NCBI GenBank assembly: GCA_016716675.1
Contig: JADJVG010000001.1
Location: 363,016-427,015, forward strand
DNA length: 64,000 nt
DNA from: Hyphomicrobium sp.
GTDB taxonomy: Bacteria; Pseudomonadota; Alphaproteobacteria; Rhizobiales; Hyphomicrobiaceae
Direction: 5' to 3'
Shown here: piece by piece, positions 1-8,251 of the stretch
Numbering within the stretch: position 1 is the first letter of the stretch
Layout of the letters: every line of letters starts with the position of its first letter
The notes under the pieces: model-generated
Told to the model about the DNA's origin: nothing
The model's database searches: none
What the model saw: the letters and a program-made list of their open reading frames with translations, nothing else
Position numbers and translations under genes: made by a program

Positions 1-407
1 CCGGCGTTGAATCCGGACCCAGAAATGATGACCGTGGTGCCGCCCTGTATTGGCCCTGTATTGGGGCTGATCGACGTCACAGTGAGCCTCAAGACGAGGT
101 GGAGCGTCGATTCCTTCTGGATATTGTAATCGGCAAGCGTGCGCCCCTCCTCGAGAATCTTGCCAGCAAATATCAGTCTTTGCTGATCGGGCGGAATGCC
201 TTCCTTGTCTTGAATCTTGGCTTTGACGTTTTCGATCGTATCGTTGGCCTCGACTTCGAGTGCTATAATTTTACCTGTCAGAGTCCTGACGAAAATCTGC
301 ATCGCTTCAGCGGGCGAGGCCCACAGGACAAGCGCGGCAATGATGAAGAGTTTCTGGATCAGCGAGCGCAAAGAGGACCGTGTTCGCAAAGCTTGTTGCA
401 GCACCAT
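1..407 (-). CDS. Secreted ubiquitin-IPT/TIG fusion protein (3' end cut by window edge)
   Basis: Read on the minus strand from ATG at 407 and open to base 1 (135 codons seen). Residues 1-35 form a signal peptide: a basic N-region, a hydrophobic core (LFIIAALVLWA) and a cleavage site SPAEA. The next residue is the Met of a ubiquitin domain (MQIFVRTLTGK...). Compared by eye with eukaryotic ubiquitin, 65 of residues 1-73 are identical. I see K6R, T12I, T14A, P19A, S20N, Q49I, D52E and S57A. Lysines 11, 27, 29, 33, 48 and 63 are kept. After ...LHLVLRL the RGG tail is replaced by TVTSISPNTGPIQGGTTV, the start of an IPT/TIG immunoglobulin-like domain, so there is no free diglycine for conjugation at this point. 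A GGGGTGG stretch lies six bases before ATG 407; ATG 461 is an in-frame alternative start. Domain identity is certain from the sequence; function is unknown. Confidence 0.93.
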   Translation of the reverse strand, partial: MVLQQALRTRSSLRSLIQKLFIIAALVLWASPAEAMQIFVRTLTGKIIALEVEANDTIENVKAKIQDKEGIPPDQQRLIFAGKILEEGRTLADYNIQKESTLHLVLRLTVTSISPNTGPIQGGTTVIISGSGFNA

Positions 408-781
408 CGCTGTCCACCCCAAATTTCCACAGAGCGCCGCCAAACGCGACGCGGGCCCCATCCGAAACGGCGAAAGAGGCGGATCGAAACCCGAATCGAT
501 GAAAAGTGATTCGCGCGATATGGCGCAAGCAGCTGTTTCCAAAAGCGCTCTGGAATCGCGCATTCACCGATGCGGTGGCGGTGTCGCCACAGTGAGCGGC
601 CAGCAAAGAACCACAGTCAGCACGGCGTTGTGCATGGATCTGACATAGGATTGTATGCGGCGATACTGCGCGGTTTAGCGTCGTGATGCACGTGGCGAGA
701 GCGCGAAAGGCATCGCAACGGCGAGACAAGTTTCGGGCTTCTGTTTGGGATGCATGAGCACCGACCGGCAATGAATGAAGC
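408..781. other. Intergenic region upstream of the ubiquitin-fusion gene
   Basis: No convincing gene is seen. Short ORFs on both strands here have no recognisable domain and no good ribosome binding site. The stretch presumably carries the promoter of the minus-strand ubiquitin-IPT gene. A TACAAT hexamer on the minus strand near 652-660 could be a -10 box, but I see no matching -35. Confidence 0.4.
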
Positions 782-1242
782 TTACTTTAACAGTTCGGTG
801 TCGATCTTTCCGAACATGTATGACCACTTCTTCGTCTGCGTCTCAACCAGCAAGCGCATGCGCGCGCGCAATTCCAATAACAGCGCGCAATCCTGCGTAT
901 TGGCCGCGGCGCCTTCCTGGCCCATCGTCGAGATGGCCGACAGCAACTCGTCGGTCGATTGATCGTAGGCTTCGATTTTCTCGTCGCGTACGAACGGCGC
1001 TGCCTCTTGCAGGAATTGATCGTGCGTCCAGCCGCGCTTGCTCTTCAGGCTGCGCAGCTTTTCCTGAAACAGCGGCTTGTTCTTGCCGTTGAGGTCACGC
1101 AGCGCAGCCGCCGCTTCATCAACAACGGCTTCGAAATCGGCTTTCGCGCAAGCGGGTCTTCGGCGCGCACCGGCGCTGCGACGCACGCCATAAGGGCCGC
1201 GATCGCGATGTAGAAACGGACTGGTGGCAGACTGATCCCCAT
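782..1242 (-). CDS. Small secreted protein of unknown function, frameshifted
   Basis: ATG at 1242 (AGGACT upstream) opens a signal peptide with hydrophobic core FYIAIAALMACVAA and probable cleavage after APVRA. The frame then shifts by one base near 1140-1165, into a frame reading ADFEAVVDEAAAALRDLNG. That frame continues to the stop at 782. The mature part is about 120 residues, helical and charged, with a C-terminal stretch rich in Leu, Arg and Trp (ETQTKKWSYMF). I do not recognise the family. The two halves share a strand and join smoothly, so I read one gene with an indel. It lies just downstream of parC on the same strand, 74 bases from its stop. Confidence 0.6.
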
Positions 1243-1315
1243 ACGCACGAGTCCTAGCCGCCAGTTCCGTCATCCACAAGCGTCCGAAACCCTCAGTCTG
1301 CGCAAAAAACCGGAC

Positions 1316-3580
1316 TTAGATGGTTCGGCCGAACGAATTGGAGCGCGGGAAGCCTTTCGGTGCCATGCGACCGGCCTGGGCGCGCTCACCGACCCATTCC
1401 TTCAACTCTGACCACGACAAGGTAAATTCACGCCCTGCACTATCGAGCCACGACAATCCGTCCGACTTCTTGAAGCAGCACGCGTCACTCAGCGCTCCAT
1501 CCTTGAAGCGCTGCAGGATGACGCCCTTACCGCGCGTCATCTCGTTGACTTCATCGAGCTTGAACACAAGCATCTTGCGGTTCTCGCCAATCGTCGCGAC
1601 GCAATCGCCTTCAACCGGCACGCAGACGCGGGCCTCTTCAGGTTCGGTGACGTTGAGAATCTGCTTGCCCTTGCGGGTTGATGCGATGACTTCTTCTTCC
1701 GGAACGATAAAGCCATAACCGCCCGTCGATGCGACCAGCAGTTTGCGCGATGGATCGTGGACGAAGATTTCCGCGATGTCGTGGTTCTCTTCGAGTTCGA
1801 CCATCAATCGCACGGGTTCGCCATGGCCCCGGCCGCCCGGCAGGGCGCCGGCATCGAGCGTGAAGAATTTTCCGTTCGTCGCGAACACGACAATCTTGTC
1901 GGTGGTGTAAGCAGGGAACGCGCGCTTCAGGCCATCGCCCTGCTTGAACTCGATCTTCGAGACGTCGTCCTGATGCCCCTTCAGCGTGCGGATCCAGCCC
2001 TTGTCCGAGACGAGCACGGTGATCGGTTCTTTTTCGACCAGCACCGCATCGAGATCGGCGTCGATCTCAGGCGCATCGGCGAACACCGTGCGGCGGCGGC
2101 CAAGCGGAGTCTTCTTGGAATAGGTCTCGCGGGTCGACTTCACTTCTTCAGTGATGCGCTCCCACTGCAAATCGTCGGATTTCAGAAGCTGCTTCAGTTC
2201 GCGGCGTTCTTTCGACAGCTTATCGTGCTCGGCTTTGATCTCGACTTCTTCGAGTCGCGACAACGATCTCAAGCGCAGGTTCAGGATGGCTTCCGCCTGC
2301 ACGTCGGTCAGCTTGAACTTGGCGATGAGCTTCGCCTTCGGATCGTCCTCATGGCGGACAATGCGAATGACTTCATCGATATTGAGATAGGCGATCAAAT
2401 AGCCGTCGAGCACTTCGAGGCGGTGCTCAATCTTTTTCAGGCGGAAGTTCGAACGGCGCACCAGCACTTCGACGCGGTGTTCCAGCCACTGCGACAGCAC
2501 CTCTTTAACGCTCAACACGTTCGGGATCTGGCCCGCCGAGAGCACGTTCATGTTCAAGCCGAAGCGCACTTCAAGCTCGGTAGCGCGGAACATGCTTTCC
2601 ATGAGCAGCATCGGATCAACGGTGCGCGACTTCGGCTCGAGGATCAGACGGATTTCTTCGGCGCTCTCGTCGCGAATGTCGCCGAGCAGCGGCAGCTTCT
2701 TTTCCGTCATCAACTCGGCGATCTTCTCGACGAGCTTGGCCTTTTGCACGCCGTATGGCACTTCCAGAATAACGATCTGATAGCCGCCGCGCGTGGTTTC
2801 CTCTTTGACCCACTTGGCGCGCAGGCGGAAACCGCCGCGCCCGGTCTTGTAGGCCTCCAGCATCGACTCGCGTGGCTCGACGATGACGCCGCCGGTCGGG
2901 AAATCGGGGCCGGGCACGAGCTCGACCAGCTTCTCGACGCTGGCGTTGGGATGCTTGATCAGGTGCAGCAGCGCCGCGCACAGTTCGTCGACGTTGTGCG
3001 GCGGGATGTTGGTTGCCATACCGACCGCGATGCCCGACGAGCCGTTGGCGAGCAAATTCGGAAAGGCCGCCGGCAGCACCACCGGCTCTTCAACGCGGCC
3101 ATCGTAGTTGGGGCGGAAATCGACGGTGTCTTCATCGAGCCCGTCGAGGATCGCGGCGGCAACAGCCGTCATGCGGGCTTCGGTGTAGCGCGCGGCTGCC
3201 GGGTTATCGCCGTCGATGTTGCCGAAGTTACCCTGGCCATCGACGAGCGGATAGCGAACCGCGAAATCCTGGGCGAGACGCGCCAGCGCGTCGTAAATCG
3301 CCTGGTCGCCGTGCGGATGCAGGTTGCCCATCACGTCACCGACGATCTTGGCGCACTTCAAATAGCCGCCCGCCGGGTCGAGACGCAGCTCGCGCATGGC
3401 GTAGAGAATGCGGCGATGAACGGGTTTCAAGCCGTCGCGCACATCGGGCAGCGCGCGGTGCATAATGGTCGACAGCGCATATGCGAGATAGCGGTCTTCG
3501 AGCGCCGTGCGCAGTTCGACGCTTTCGGGGGGCGTACCGCCGGAGCCCGGCAGGCCTGGAAGAATCGGTTTGTTGTTCAT
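1316..3580 (-). CDS. parC: DNA topoisomerase IV subunit A
   Basis: 754 residues, the usual length for alphaproteobacterial ParC. The protein cuts and rejoins double-stranded DNA with ParE to unlink daughter chromosomes. The N-terminal breakage-reunion domain is clear: PVHRRILYAM near residue 53, HPHGDQAIYDAL near 88-99 (quinolone-determining region), and the active-site tyrosine in AARYTEARM at residue 132. A coiled-coil tower segment lies around 420-480 and beta-pinwheel repeats follow to the end. ParC rather than GyrA is favoured by length and by the absence of a GyrA-box (QRRGGKG) in the C-terminal part. ATG at 3580 agrees with the usual N-terminus. A long open frame antisense to it is a codon-bias shadow. 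Confidence 0.95.
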   Translation of the reverse strand: MNNKPILPGLPGSGGTPPESVELRTALEDRYLAYALSTIMHRALPDVRDGLKPVHRRILYAMRELRLDPAGGYLKCAKIVGDVMGNLHPHGDQAIYDALARLAQDFAVRYPLVDGQGNFGNIDGDNPAAARYTEARMTAVAAAILDGLDEDTVDFRPNYDGRVEEPVVLPAAFPNLLANGSSGIAVGMATNIPPHNVDELCAALLHLIKHPNASVEKLVELVPGPDFPTGGVIVEPRESMLEAYKTGRGGFRLRAKWVKEETTRGGYQIVILEVPYGVQKAKLVEKIAELMTEKKLPLLGDIRDESAEEIRLILEPKSRTVDPMLLMESMFRATELEVRFGLNMNVLSAGQIPNVLSVKEVLSQWLEHRVEVLVRRSNFRLKKIEHRLEVLDGYLIAYLNIDEVIRIVRHEDDPKAKLIAKFKLTDVQAEAILNLRLRSLSRLEEVEIKAEHDKLSKERRELKQLLKSDDLQWERITEEVKSTRETYSKKTPLGRRRTVFADAPEIDADLDAVLVEKEPITVLVSDKGWIRTLKGHQDDVSKIEFKQGDGLKRAFPAYTTDKIVVFATNGKFFTLDAGALPGGRGHGEPVRLMVELEENHDIAEIFVHDPSRKLLVASTGGYGFIVPEEEVIASTRKGKQILNVTEPEEARVCVPVEGDCVATIGENRKMLVFKLDEVNEMTRGKGVILQRFKDGALSDACCFKKSDGLSWLDSAGREFTLSWSELKEWVGERAQAGRMAPKGFPRSNSFGRTI

Positions 3581-3932
3581 GGTCTCCGGTTAGCGCCTCG
3601 CGCGCGCCTGCTCAAGTCTTGAGTTGTGTAGCTAAGTCGCCTTCCCCCAGTGTTTTCGGAGCCGCGCCGCCCGGCCCCGTCACTTCGCCGCGGCGCTTCG
3701 ACAGCCGGACGCATTGGGACGTTGCCTTTGGGTGCCGCCATGCCCCGCCGCACCGTTCAGAGCGTTCCTCTACCGGGGCTAGGCGCCGGTTTTGCCCGCC
3801 GCAGCGTGTTAAGGTGAGGTCACTGCAGAACGCCCTAGCAGCATTTGCAGTGCCCGGGAACCAATTCAACCGGCCCGCATCTAACGCTTTATCGAGTTGT
3901 GAGAACGACGAAAGAACGGCGGAGTGCAGAAA
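3581..3932. other. Divergent intergenic region parC / ECF sigma
   Basis: 352 bases between the divergent parC and sigma-factor starts. It carries the candidate ECF promoter at 3857-3884 (listed separately) and a good ribosome binding site, GGCGGAG, eight bases before the sigma-factor ATG. No gene is supported here. Confidence 0.5.
3857..3884 (+). promoter_or_regulatory. Candidate ECF-type promoter of the sigma-factor gene
   Basis: GGAACC at 3857-3862, a 17-base spacer, then TCTAA at 3880-3884. The pattern resembles the GGAAC...TCAAA promoters of RpoE-type sigma factors. A near-identical pair lies before the next gene (4642-4670), which suggests that both are read by the adjacent sigma factor. 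This is inference from two matches only. Confidence 0.45.
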
Positions 3933-4625
3933 ATGGCACATGCGAAGCAAACCACCGACGAGTTGGCGGCCGAACGAGACCTCATCCGCCGGGCGGTTGA
4001 CAAGGACCCAGGCGCCATACGCGCCATCCTGAAAACCTACAACCGCCGTCTGTTTCGCATCGCGCGCAGTATCATGCGCACCGACCAAGAAGCAGAGGAC
4101 GCCCTGCAAGACGCCTACCTCCAGGCATTTTCACGCCTCGCCACATTCCGCCAGGATTCCAGTTTGGCGACATGGCTGACCCGAATTGTCATCAATGAAG
4201 CACTGCAGCGAAGCCGCAAACGAACCGAAGTTCCCATTTCACAAATCGGTATGGAGGAGGCGCGAAGTGCCGATGTCATTCCGTTCCCTATGTCGGCTCC
4301 CCAGGCCGTAGACCCAGAGCGCGCCATGGCCCAAAACGAGATCTGCAAACTTATCGAACGCGCAATCGATGCGCTTCCCGATGAATACCGCACTGTTCTC
4401 ATCGCGCGAACGCTTGAGGATATGAGCATCGAAGAGACCGCCGAACTTCTTGGGCTGCGGCCTGAGACGGTCAAAACCCGCCTGCACCGTGCACGCGCCG
4501 CACTTCGTGCGGCCCTTGCCGGCCATCTTGAACCGATGTTTGCCGATGTCTTCCCCTTCGATGGCGCACGTTGCGAGCGAATGACAAATGAGATCGTACA
4601 GCGAATTTGCGATCCTGAAAATTAG
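3933..4625 (+). CDS. ECF-family RNA polymerase sigma factor (RpoE-like)
   Basis: 230 residues from ATG 3933; GTG 3924 lies inside the GGAG ribosome binding site and is less likely. Region 2 spans roughly residues 25-90, with the core-binding stretch DAEDALQDAYLQAF-like (EAEDALQDAYLQAFSRL) and the -10 recognition segment FRQDSSLATWLTRIVINEAL. Region 4 spans about 135-195 with ALPDEYRTVLIARTLEDMS and the helix-turn-helix ETAELLGLRPETVKTRLHRA. The linker between them is long. No anti-sigma factor gene follows; the next gene is a DUF4142 protein. It is not beside NepR/PhyR-type genes, so I do not equate it with EcfG. Probable autoregulation is suggested by the upstream motif. Confidence 0.88.
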   Translation: MAHAKQTTDELAAERDLIRRAVDKDPGAIRAILKTYNRRLFRIARSIMRTDQEAEDALQDAYLQAFSRLATFRQDSSLATWLTRIVINEALQRSRKRTEVPISQIGMEEARSADVIPFPMSAPQAVDPERAMAQNEICKLIERAIDALPDEYRTVLIARTLEDMSIEETAELLGLRPETVKTRLHRARAALRAALAGHLEPMFADVFPFDGARCERMTNEIVQRICDPEN

Positions 4626-4641
4626 TGAACCAAAGAATTCG

Positions 4642-4670
4642 GGAACCTTAGACCGCATCCAAGCATCAAA
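4642..4670 (+). promoter_or_regulatory. Candidate ECF-type promoter of the DUF4142 gene
   Basis: GGAACC at 4642-4647, an 18-base spacer and TCAAA at 4666-4670, very close to the RpoE consensus. The ATG of the downstream gene lies 53 bases further on. It pairs with the similar element at 3857-3884. Confidence 0.5.
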
Positions 4671-4722
4671 CAGTCCGTGAAACCTGAAAGCCCAAACGGG
4701 CTAGAAATACGGAGTGTTTTCG

Positions 4723-5253
4723 ATGAAACGCCATGCAACAGCCTGCGTGCTTGCCTCTGCTCTTTTCTTGTCCCTCGTGCCCGCCTCGTCATATGCCGCC
4801 GACAAATTGAATGACGCGCAAATTGCGCACATTGCCTATACGGCCGGCGATATCGACATCAAGGCCGCCGAGATCGCCCTGACGCATGCCAAGAGCGCCG
4901 CCGTAAAATCCTTTGCGGAAGACATGGTGCGGGACCACAAGGCGGTGAACGACAAGGCACTCGCACTTGTCAAAAAACTGAATGTGACGCCCGAAGATAA
5001 CGCCACAAGCAAGGGCCTCGCTGAAGGCGCCGAAACCAAACGGGCAGAGCTTGAAAAGCTTTCCGGTGCCGCGTTCGACAGAGCCTATGTCACAAACGAG
5101 GTCGCCTTTCACAAGACCGTTGACGATGCGCTAGAGACAACACTCATTCCGTCAGCACAAAATCCGGAATTGAAGAGCTTGCTGGAAACCGGCCTGAAGA
5201 TTTTCAAAGGCCATGAGCAGCATGCCGAACACTTGGAGAAAAGCCTCAACTAA
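4723..5253 (+). CDS. DUF4142 family periplasmic protein
   Basis: 176 residues from ATG 4723, with GGAG at 4711-4714 as ribosome binding site; the GTG at 4714 overlaps that site and is rejected. A signal peptide (ACVLASALFLSLVPASSYA) is followed by a helical domain typical of DUF4142: LNDAQIAHIAYTAGDIDI, then FAEDMVRDHKAVND with the family's conserved D-H pair, and a C-terminal FKGHEQHAEHLEKSL. DUF4142 proteins are four-helix, ferritin-like bundles of uncertain role, often linked to stress. It lies 98 bases after the ECF sigma gene behind its own ECF-like promoter, so it is a likely target of that sigma factor. Confidence 0.85.
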   Translation: MKRHATACVLASALFLSLVPASSYAADKLNDAQIAHIAYTAGDIDIKAAEIALTHAKSAAVKSFAEDMVRDHKAVNDKALALVKKLNVTPEDNATSKGLAEGAETKRAELEKLSGAAFDRAYVTNEVAFHKTVDDALETTLIPSAQNPELKSLLETGLKIFKGHEQHAEHLEKSLN

Positions 5254-5434
5254 TGAGACGCCGGCCCTTGTGCCGTTCGTTTCTGTGAGACGTTTTCTCT
5301 TGCTACGCGCAGTTGCGCGAGACGTCGTTCCTGTTGCTACCGGCGAGGTCGTTCAAATTTAGATCAGCGACCTTGCCTCAGTTAACGCTGCAGAACCTGC
5401 GGCATCACCGCCAACAGGGCGACCAATCCACATT

Positions 5435-6154
5435 CTACTTGGTGATCTGCCCGATGATCCGCGCGCGGGCTTCGGGCAGCGTTTGACCACGCGGCAGCAG
5501 CACGCGCGTTTCGAGGAAATGACCGGTCAACGCCAGCCCTTCGACAACATCCTGCGTGGTGACGGACCCGCGACGATGCTTGGTCAAAAATTGCGGCAGT
5601 GACAACATGCGATCACGGTACGGCTCACCCGCTGACGCCGACACCGCCCGGCCCGATTTCGGTGACACGTAAATCAGCTGATCGTTGGCACCCGTTGAAG
5701 CGCACTGCGACAGATCGAGGCCGAATCCCAATTCATCGAGCAGCGCCAATTCCCAGCGCACCAGCAGCGCCGGCCACACCGTCACGTCATCAAGAAAGCC
5801 GAGCACGAACAGCGTGATCTCGTACAGGTTCGGGTGTGGGTCGCGCTCAGGCAACAGGCGCGTCAGCGTGGTCAAGGTTGTCAGCGCCGACAGCGCGGCG
5901 GCGTTCTCCATGGATTCCGCCGCAAAGCCGCGTCGCAATTCCAGCGTGACGTGACCCAGTTGTTCGGAGAGCCGCGCCTTCCACGTCGCATCGACGTGAT
6001 TGCCGGTTTGCAGCACCGGCCGCAGCTTGCGCGAGCGGCCGCCGTGGACAAGGCCGAGATGCCGGCCGTGATTGCGCGTCCACAGCTCCACGATTGCCGC
6101 GGTTTCACCGTGCGCGCGAACGGACAGGATGATGGCTTCGTCAGACCATTGCAT
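5435..6154 (-). CDS. recO: DNA repair protein RecO
   Basis: About 240 residues. RecO loads RecA onto SSB-coated single-stranded DNA with RecR and anneals complementary strands. The N-terminal OB-fold reads WSDEAIILSVRAHGETAAIVELWT and GLVHGGRSRKLRPVLQTGN; a helical domain follows with the family's FVLGFLDDV and LVRWELALLDELGFGLDLSQCA. ATG 6154 (MQWSDEA) matches the common RecO start; TTG 6166 is possible. The four zinc-site cysteines of some RecO proteins are not present as a set. Its place beside era and rnc is usual. Confidence 0.93.
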   Translation of the reverse strand: MQWSDEAIILSVRAHGETAAIVELWTRNHGRHLGLVHGGRSRKLRPVLQTGNHVDATWKARLSEQLGHVTLELRRGFAAESMENAAALSALTTLTTLTRLLPERDPHPNLYEITLFVLGFLDDVTVWPALLVRWELALLDELGFGLDLSQCASTGANDQLIYVSPKSGRAVSASAGEPYRDRMLSLPQFLTKHRRGSVTTQDVVEGLALTGHFLETRVLLPRGQTLPEARARIIGQITK

Positions 6155-6240
6155 GCGGCGTATCAAAATCTCAGCGGTGGTGCGAGTCGCTTGAGACTAG
6201 CACCTGAACCCGGATCGTGCAGGTGCGGCGGCTATGCCCC

Positions 6241-6588
6241 TCAGATCCCAGTGCCGGTATCGCCGGGAAGTTTTGGCGGCGACCGTGGCGTTTGATCGAT
6301 GATGCACGGCTGGCCGAACGCGACGCATTCAAAACCGCCGTCTTTCGGGAAGCACTTCAAGGCCTTCTGATGCGCCAGGCGCCAGCTATCGAAGCCGGCG
6401 CCGCGTTTCAGGGCTTCCGTGCGCCACTGTTCGAGCGCTTTTTTCTTGGCCAGAATCTCGGTCGGCGCGGCCGCGACTTCGCTTGAGACGAGCGCGCCGC
6501 ATTTGCGAACGGCGGCGTCGGCGCCGGATGCGGCCAGCGCAATCACGAAGAATGCAACGACTGCCGCAGTCCAGACACGAACGCGCAT
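6241..6588 (-). CDS. Small secreted cysteine-containing protein of unknown function
   Basis: 115 residues. A signal peptide (VWTAAVVAFFVIALAASGADA) precedes about 90 mature residues with four cysteines (VRKCGALV, ALKCFPKD, FECVAF, QPCIID), which could form two disulfides in the periplasm. The central segment EILAKKKALEQWRTEALKRG and SWRLAHQKALKCFP resembles small secreted proteins often seen between recO and era in this group, but I cannot name a family. The stop lies 86 bases from the recO start and the gene starts four bases after the era stop, so it is probably in the same operon. Confidence 0.75.
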   Translation of the reverse strand: MRVRVWTAAVVAFFVIALAASGADAAVRKCGALVSSEVAAAPTEILAKKKALEQWRTEALKRGAGFDSWRLAHQKALKCFPKDGGFECVAFGQPCIIDQTPRSPPKLPGDTGTGI

Positions 6589-6592
6589 GGCG

Positions 6593-7531
6593 CTAGTCCT
6601 TTGGAAATTGCAGACCCATTTCGCGATAGCGCTCAGGATCGCTACCCCAGTTTTCGCGTACCTTCACAAACAGAAACAGATGAACGCGGTGATCGGCGAC
6701 TTCCTCGATGCCGCGCCGCGCTTCCATCGAAATCTGCTTGATCGTCGCGCCCTTCTTGCCGAGCACGATGCTTTTCTGCCCGTCGCGCTCGACGAAGATC
6801 GTCTGCTCGATGCGGGCCGAACCATCCTTCAACGTTTTCCAGCTCGTCGTCTCAACCGTTGTCGAATACGGCAGCTCTTCATGCAGCCAGTGATAAATAC
6901 GCTCGCGCGTAATTTCGGCGGCGAGCAGACGCATCGGAATATCGGTTACGTCATCTTCATTATAGTGCCATGGACCCGGCGGCACGATTTTGGCGAGGTG
7001 CGCCTTCAAGTCCTGAACGCCGGTGCCATCCAGCGCCGAAATCATGAACACCTCGTCGAACGTCAACAGCTTCGACATGTGCTGCGTCAACGCGAGAAGC
7101 TTTTCCTTCTCCTCAATGCGATCGACTTTATTGAGCACGGCGATGCGCGGCAGCTTAACGTTCTTCATGCGCTCGATGATCTCAGCGGTCGCCTCGTCAA
7201 TGCCCTTGACGGCATCGATCAGAACAACAACCGCATCGGCGGCATCCGCGCCGTTCCACGCCGCTTCCACCATCGCGCGGTCAAGCCGCCGCTTGGGATT
7301 GAAGATGCCGGGCGTATCGATGAACACCAGCTGGCTCTTGCCCTCCAGCGCAATGCCGCGCACCGGCACGCGCGTCGTCTGCACCTTATGCGAAACGATC
7401 GACACCTTGACGCCGACGAGCGCATTCACGAGCGTCGATTTGCCGGCATTGGTCGCGCCGAGGATGGCGATAAACCCGCAGCGGGTTTCCGCGCCAGCAT
7501 CCGTCGGCATCACTGCCGGTGTGTCAGCCAT
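6593..7531 (-). CDS. era: GTPase Era
   Basis: 312 residues, full length. Era binds the 3' end of 16S rRNA and helps mature the 30S subunit. G1 is GATNAGKST (residues about 25-33), G2 the Thr-rich KVQTTR, G3 DTPG, and G4 NKVD; a C-terminal KH domain carries GKKGATIKQISMEARRGIE near 255. Extra N-terminal residues (MADTPAVMPTDAGAET) are common in alphaproteobacteria. The start overlaps the rnc reading frame end by a few bases, typical of the rnc-era pair. Confidence 0.96.
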   Translation of the reverse strand: MADTPAVMPTDAGAETRCGFIAILGATNAGKSTLVNALVGVKVSIVSHKVQTTRVPVRGIALEGKSQLVFIDTPGIFNPKRRLDRAMVEAAWNGADAADAVVVLIDAVKGIDEATAEIIERMKNVKLPRIAVLNKVDRIEEKEKLLALTQHMSKLLTFDEVFMISALDGTGVQDLKAHLAKIVPPGPWHYNEDDVTDIPMRLLAAEITRERIYHWLHEELPYSTTVETTSWKTLKDGSARIEQTIFVERDGQKSIVLGKKGATIKQISMEARRGIEEVADHRVHLFLFVKVRENWGSDPERYREMGLQFPKD

Positions 7532-8230
7532 CAGACAATAAACCCCTTACACCTTCTCGTTGCAGGAGCGCCGTTGCGGCGGCCTGTTCGGCAATTCGTT
7601 TGGACGCGCCTTCACCCTGCGCCGGAGCGCGCCCCGAGATCAAGACTTCTGCTGTGAAATGTGGCGCGTGATCGGCCCTTTGCGGGCGACGACGGGGTAT
7701 TTCGGCAAGGCGAGGCCCTGACCCTGCGCCCATTCCTGCAGCGCTGACTTGGCATCGACGGCCACTTCCGGCACGGTTTCCGATTGGGCCTGCCAGAGTT
7801 TGCGCACCACCGCGCGGGCCTTATCAAAACCGCCATCAAGGAAAACGGCACCCAGCAGCGCTTCGGCAGCATCCGCTAGAATGGTGGTCTTTTCGCGCCC
7901 GCCACTGTCGGCTTCGCTGTCCGACAAGATCAGATGTTCGCCGAGCCCGATCGCGCGTGAAACCTTGGCGCAGGCTTCGCCGCGCACGAGCCGGTTATAG
8001 CGGCGTGCCAGTTCGCCCTCGCTGGCGTCAGGGTATTGGCCGTTCAAAACCTCAGCGATCGCTAAGCCCAGCACGCGGTCGCCGATAAATTCCAGTCGCT
8101 CGTTATCGCTGCGCTCGACTTTGCCGCCACGCACACTGGCATGCGTCAGCGCACGTTCCAGCAAGGTCACGTCTTTAAAGCGGTGGCCGAGCTTCGTTTC
8201 CAGCTCTTTAAATTTACGCGCGCGCAGCAT
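7524..8230 (-). CDS. rnc: Ribonuclease III, frameshifted near the end
   Basis: Cleaves double-stranded RNA in rRNA maturation and mRNA turnover. The catalytic domain is intact, with NERLEFIGDRVLGL and later ADAAEALLGAVFLDGG carrying the acidic metal ligands. The double-stranded RNA-binding domain starts at SALQEWAQGQGLALPKYPVV and then hits a stop at 7640. One frame over, it continues as DHAPHFTAEVLISGR and ASKRIAEQAAATALLQ to 7524. A single missing base in GGGCCGATC (about 7670-7676) explains this. The start is uncertain: ATG 8230 is used here. An ATG overlapping the lepB stop opens a natural-looking run (MTSDLENTDAARA) that would need another indel in the GCGCGCG tract near 8222. Because rnc is normally conserved intact, sequencing error is likely. 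Confidence 0.88.
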
Positions 8231-8251
8231 CGGTATTTTCAAGGTCGGAGG

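Noticed and set aside
1..407. The ubiquitin being eukaryotic contamination
   Set aside because: A bacterial-type signal peptide and an IPT domain share its frame, codon use is GC-rich, and a bacterial-like ribosome binding site precedes it. Chimerism cannot be fully excluded without reads.
1757..3622. A 621-codon open frame antisense to parC
   Set aside because: It mirrors the parC codon pattern in a GC-rich gene, has no domain, and parC is unambiguous.
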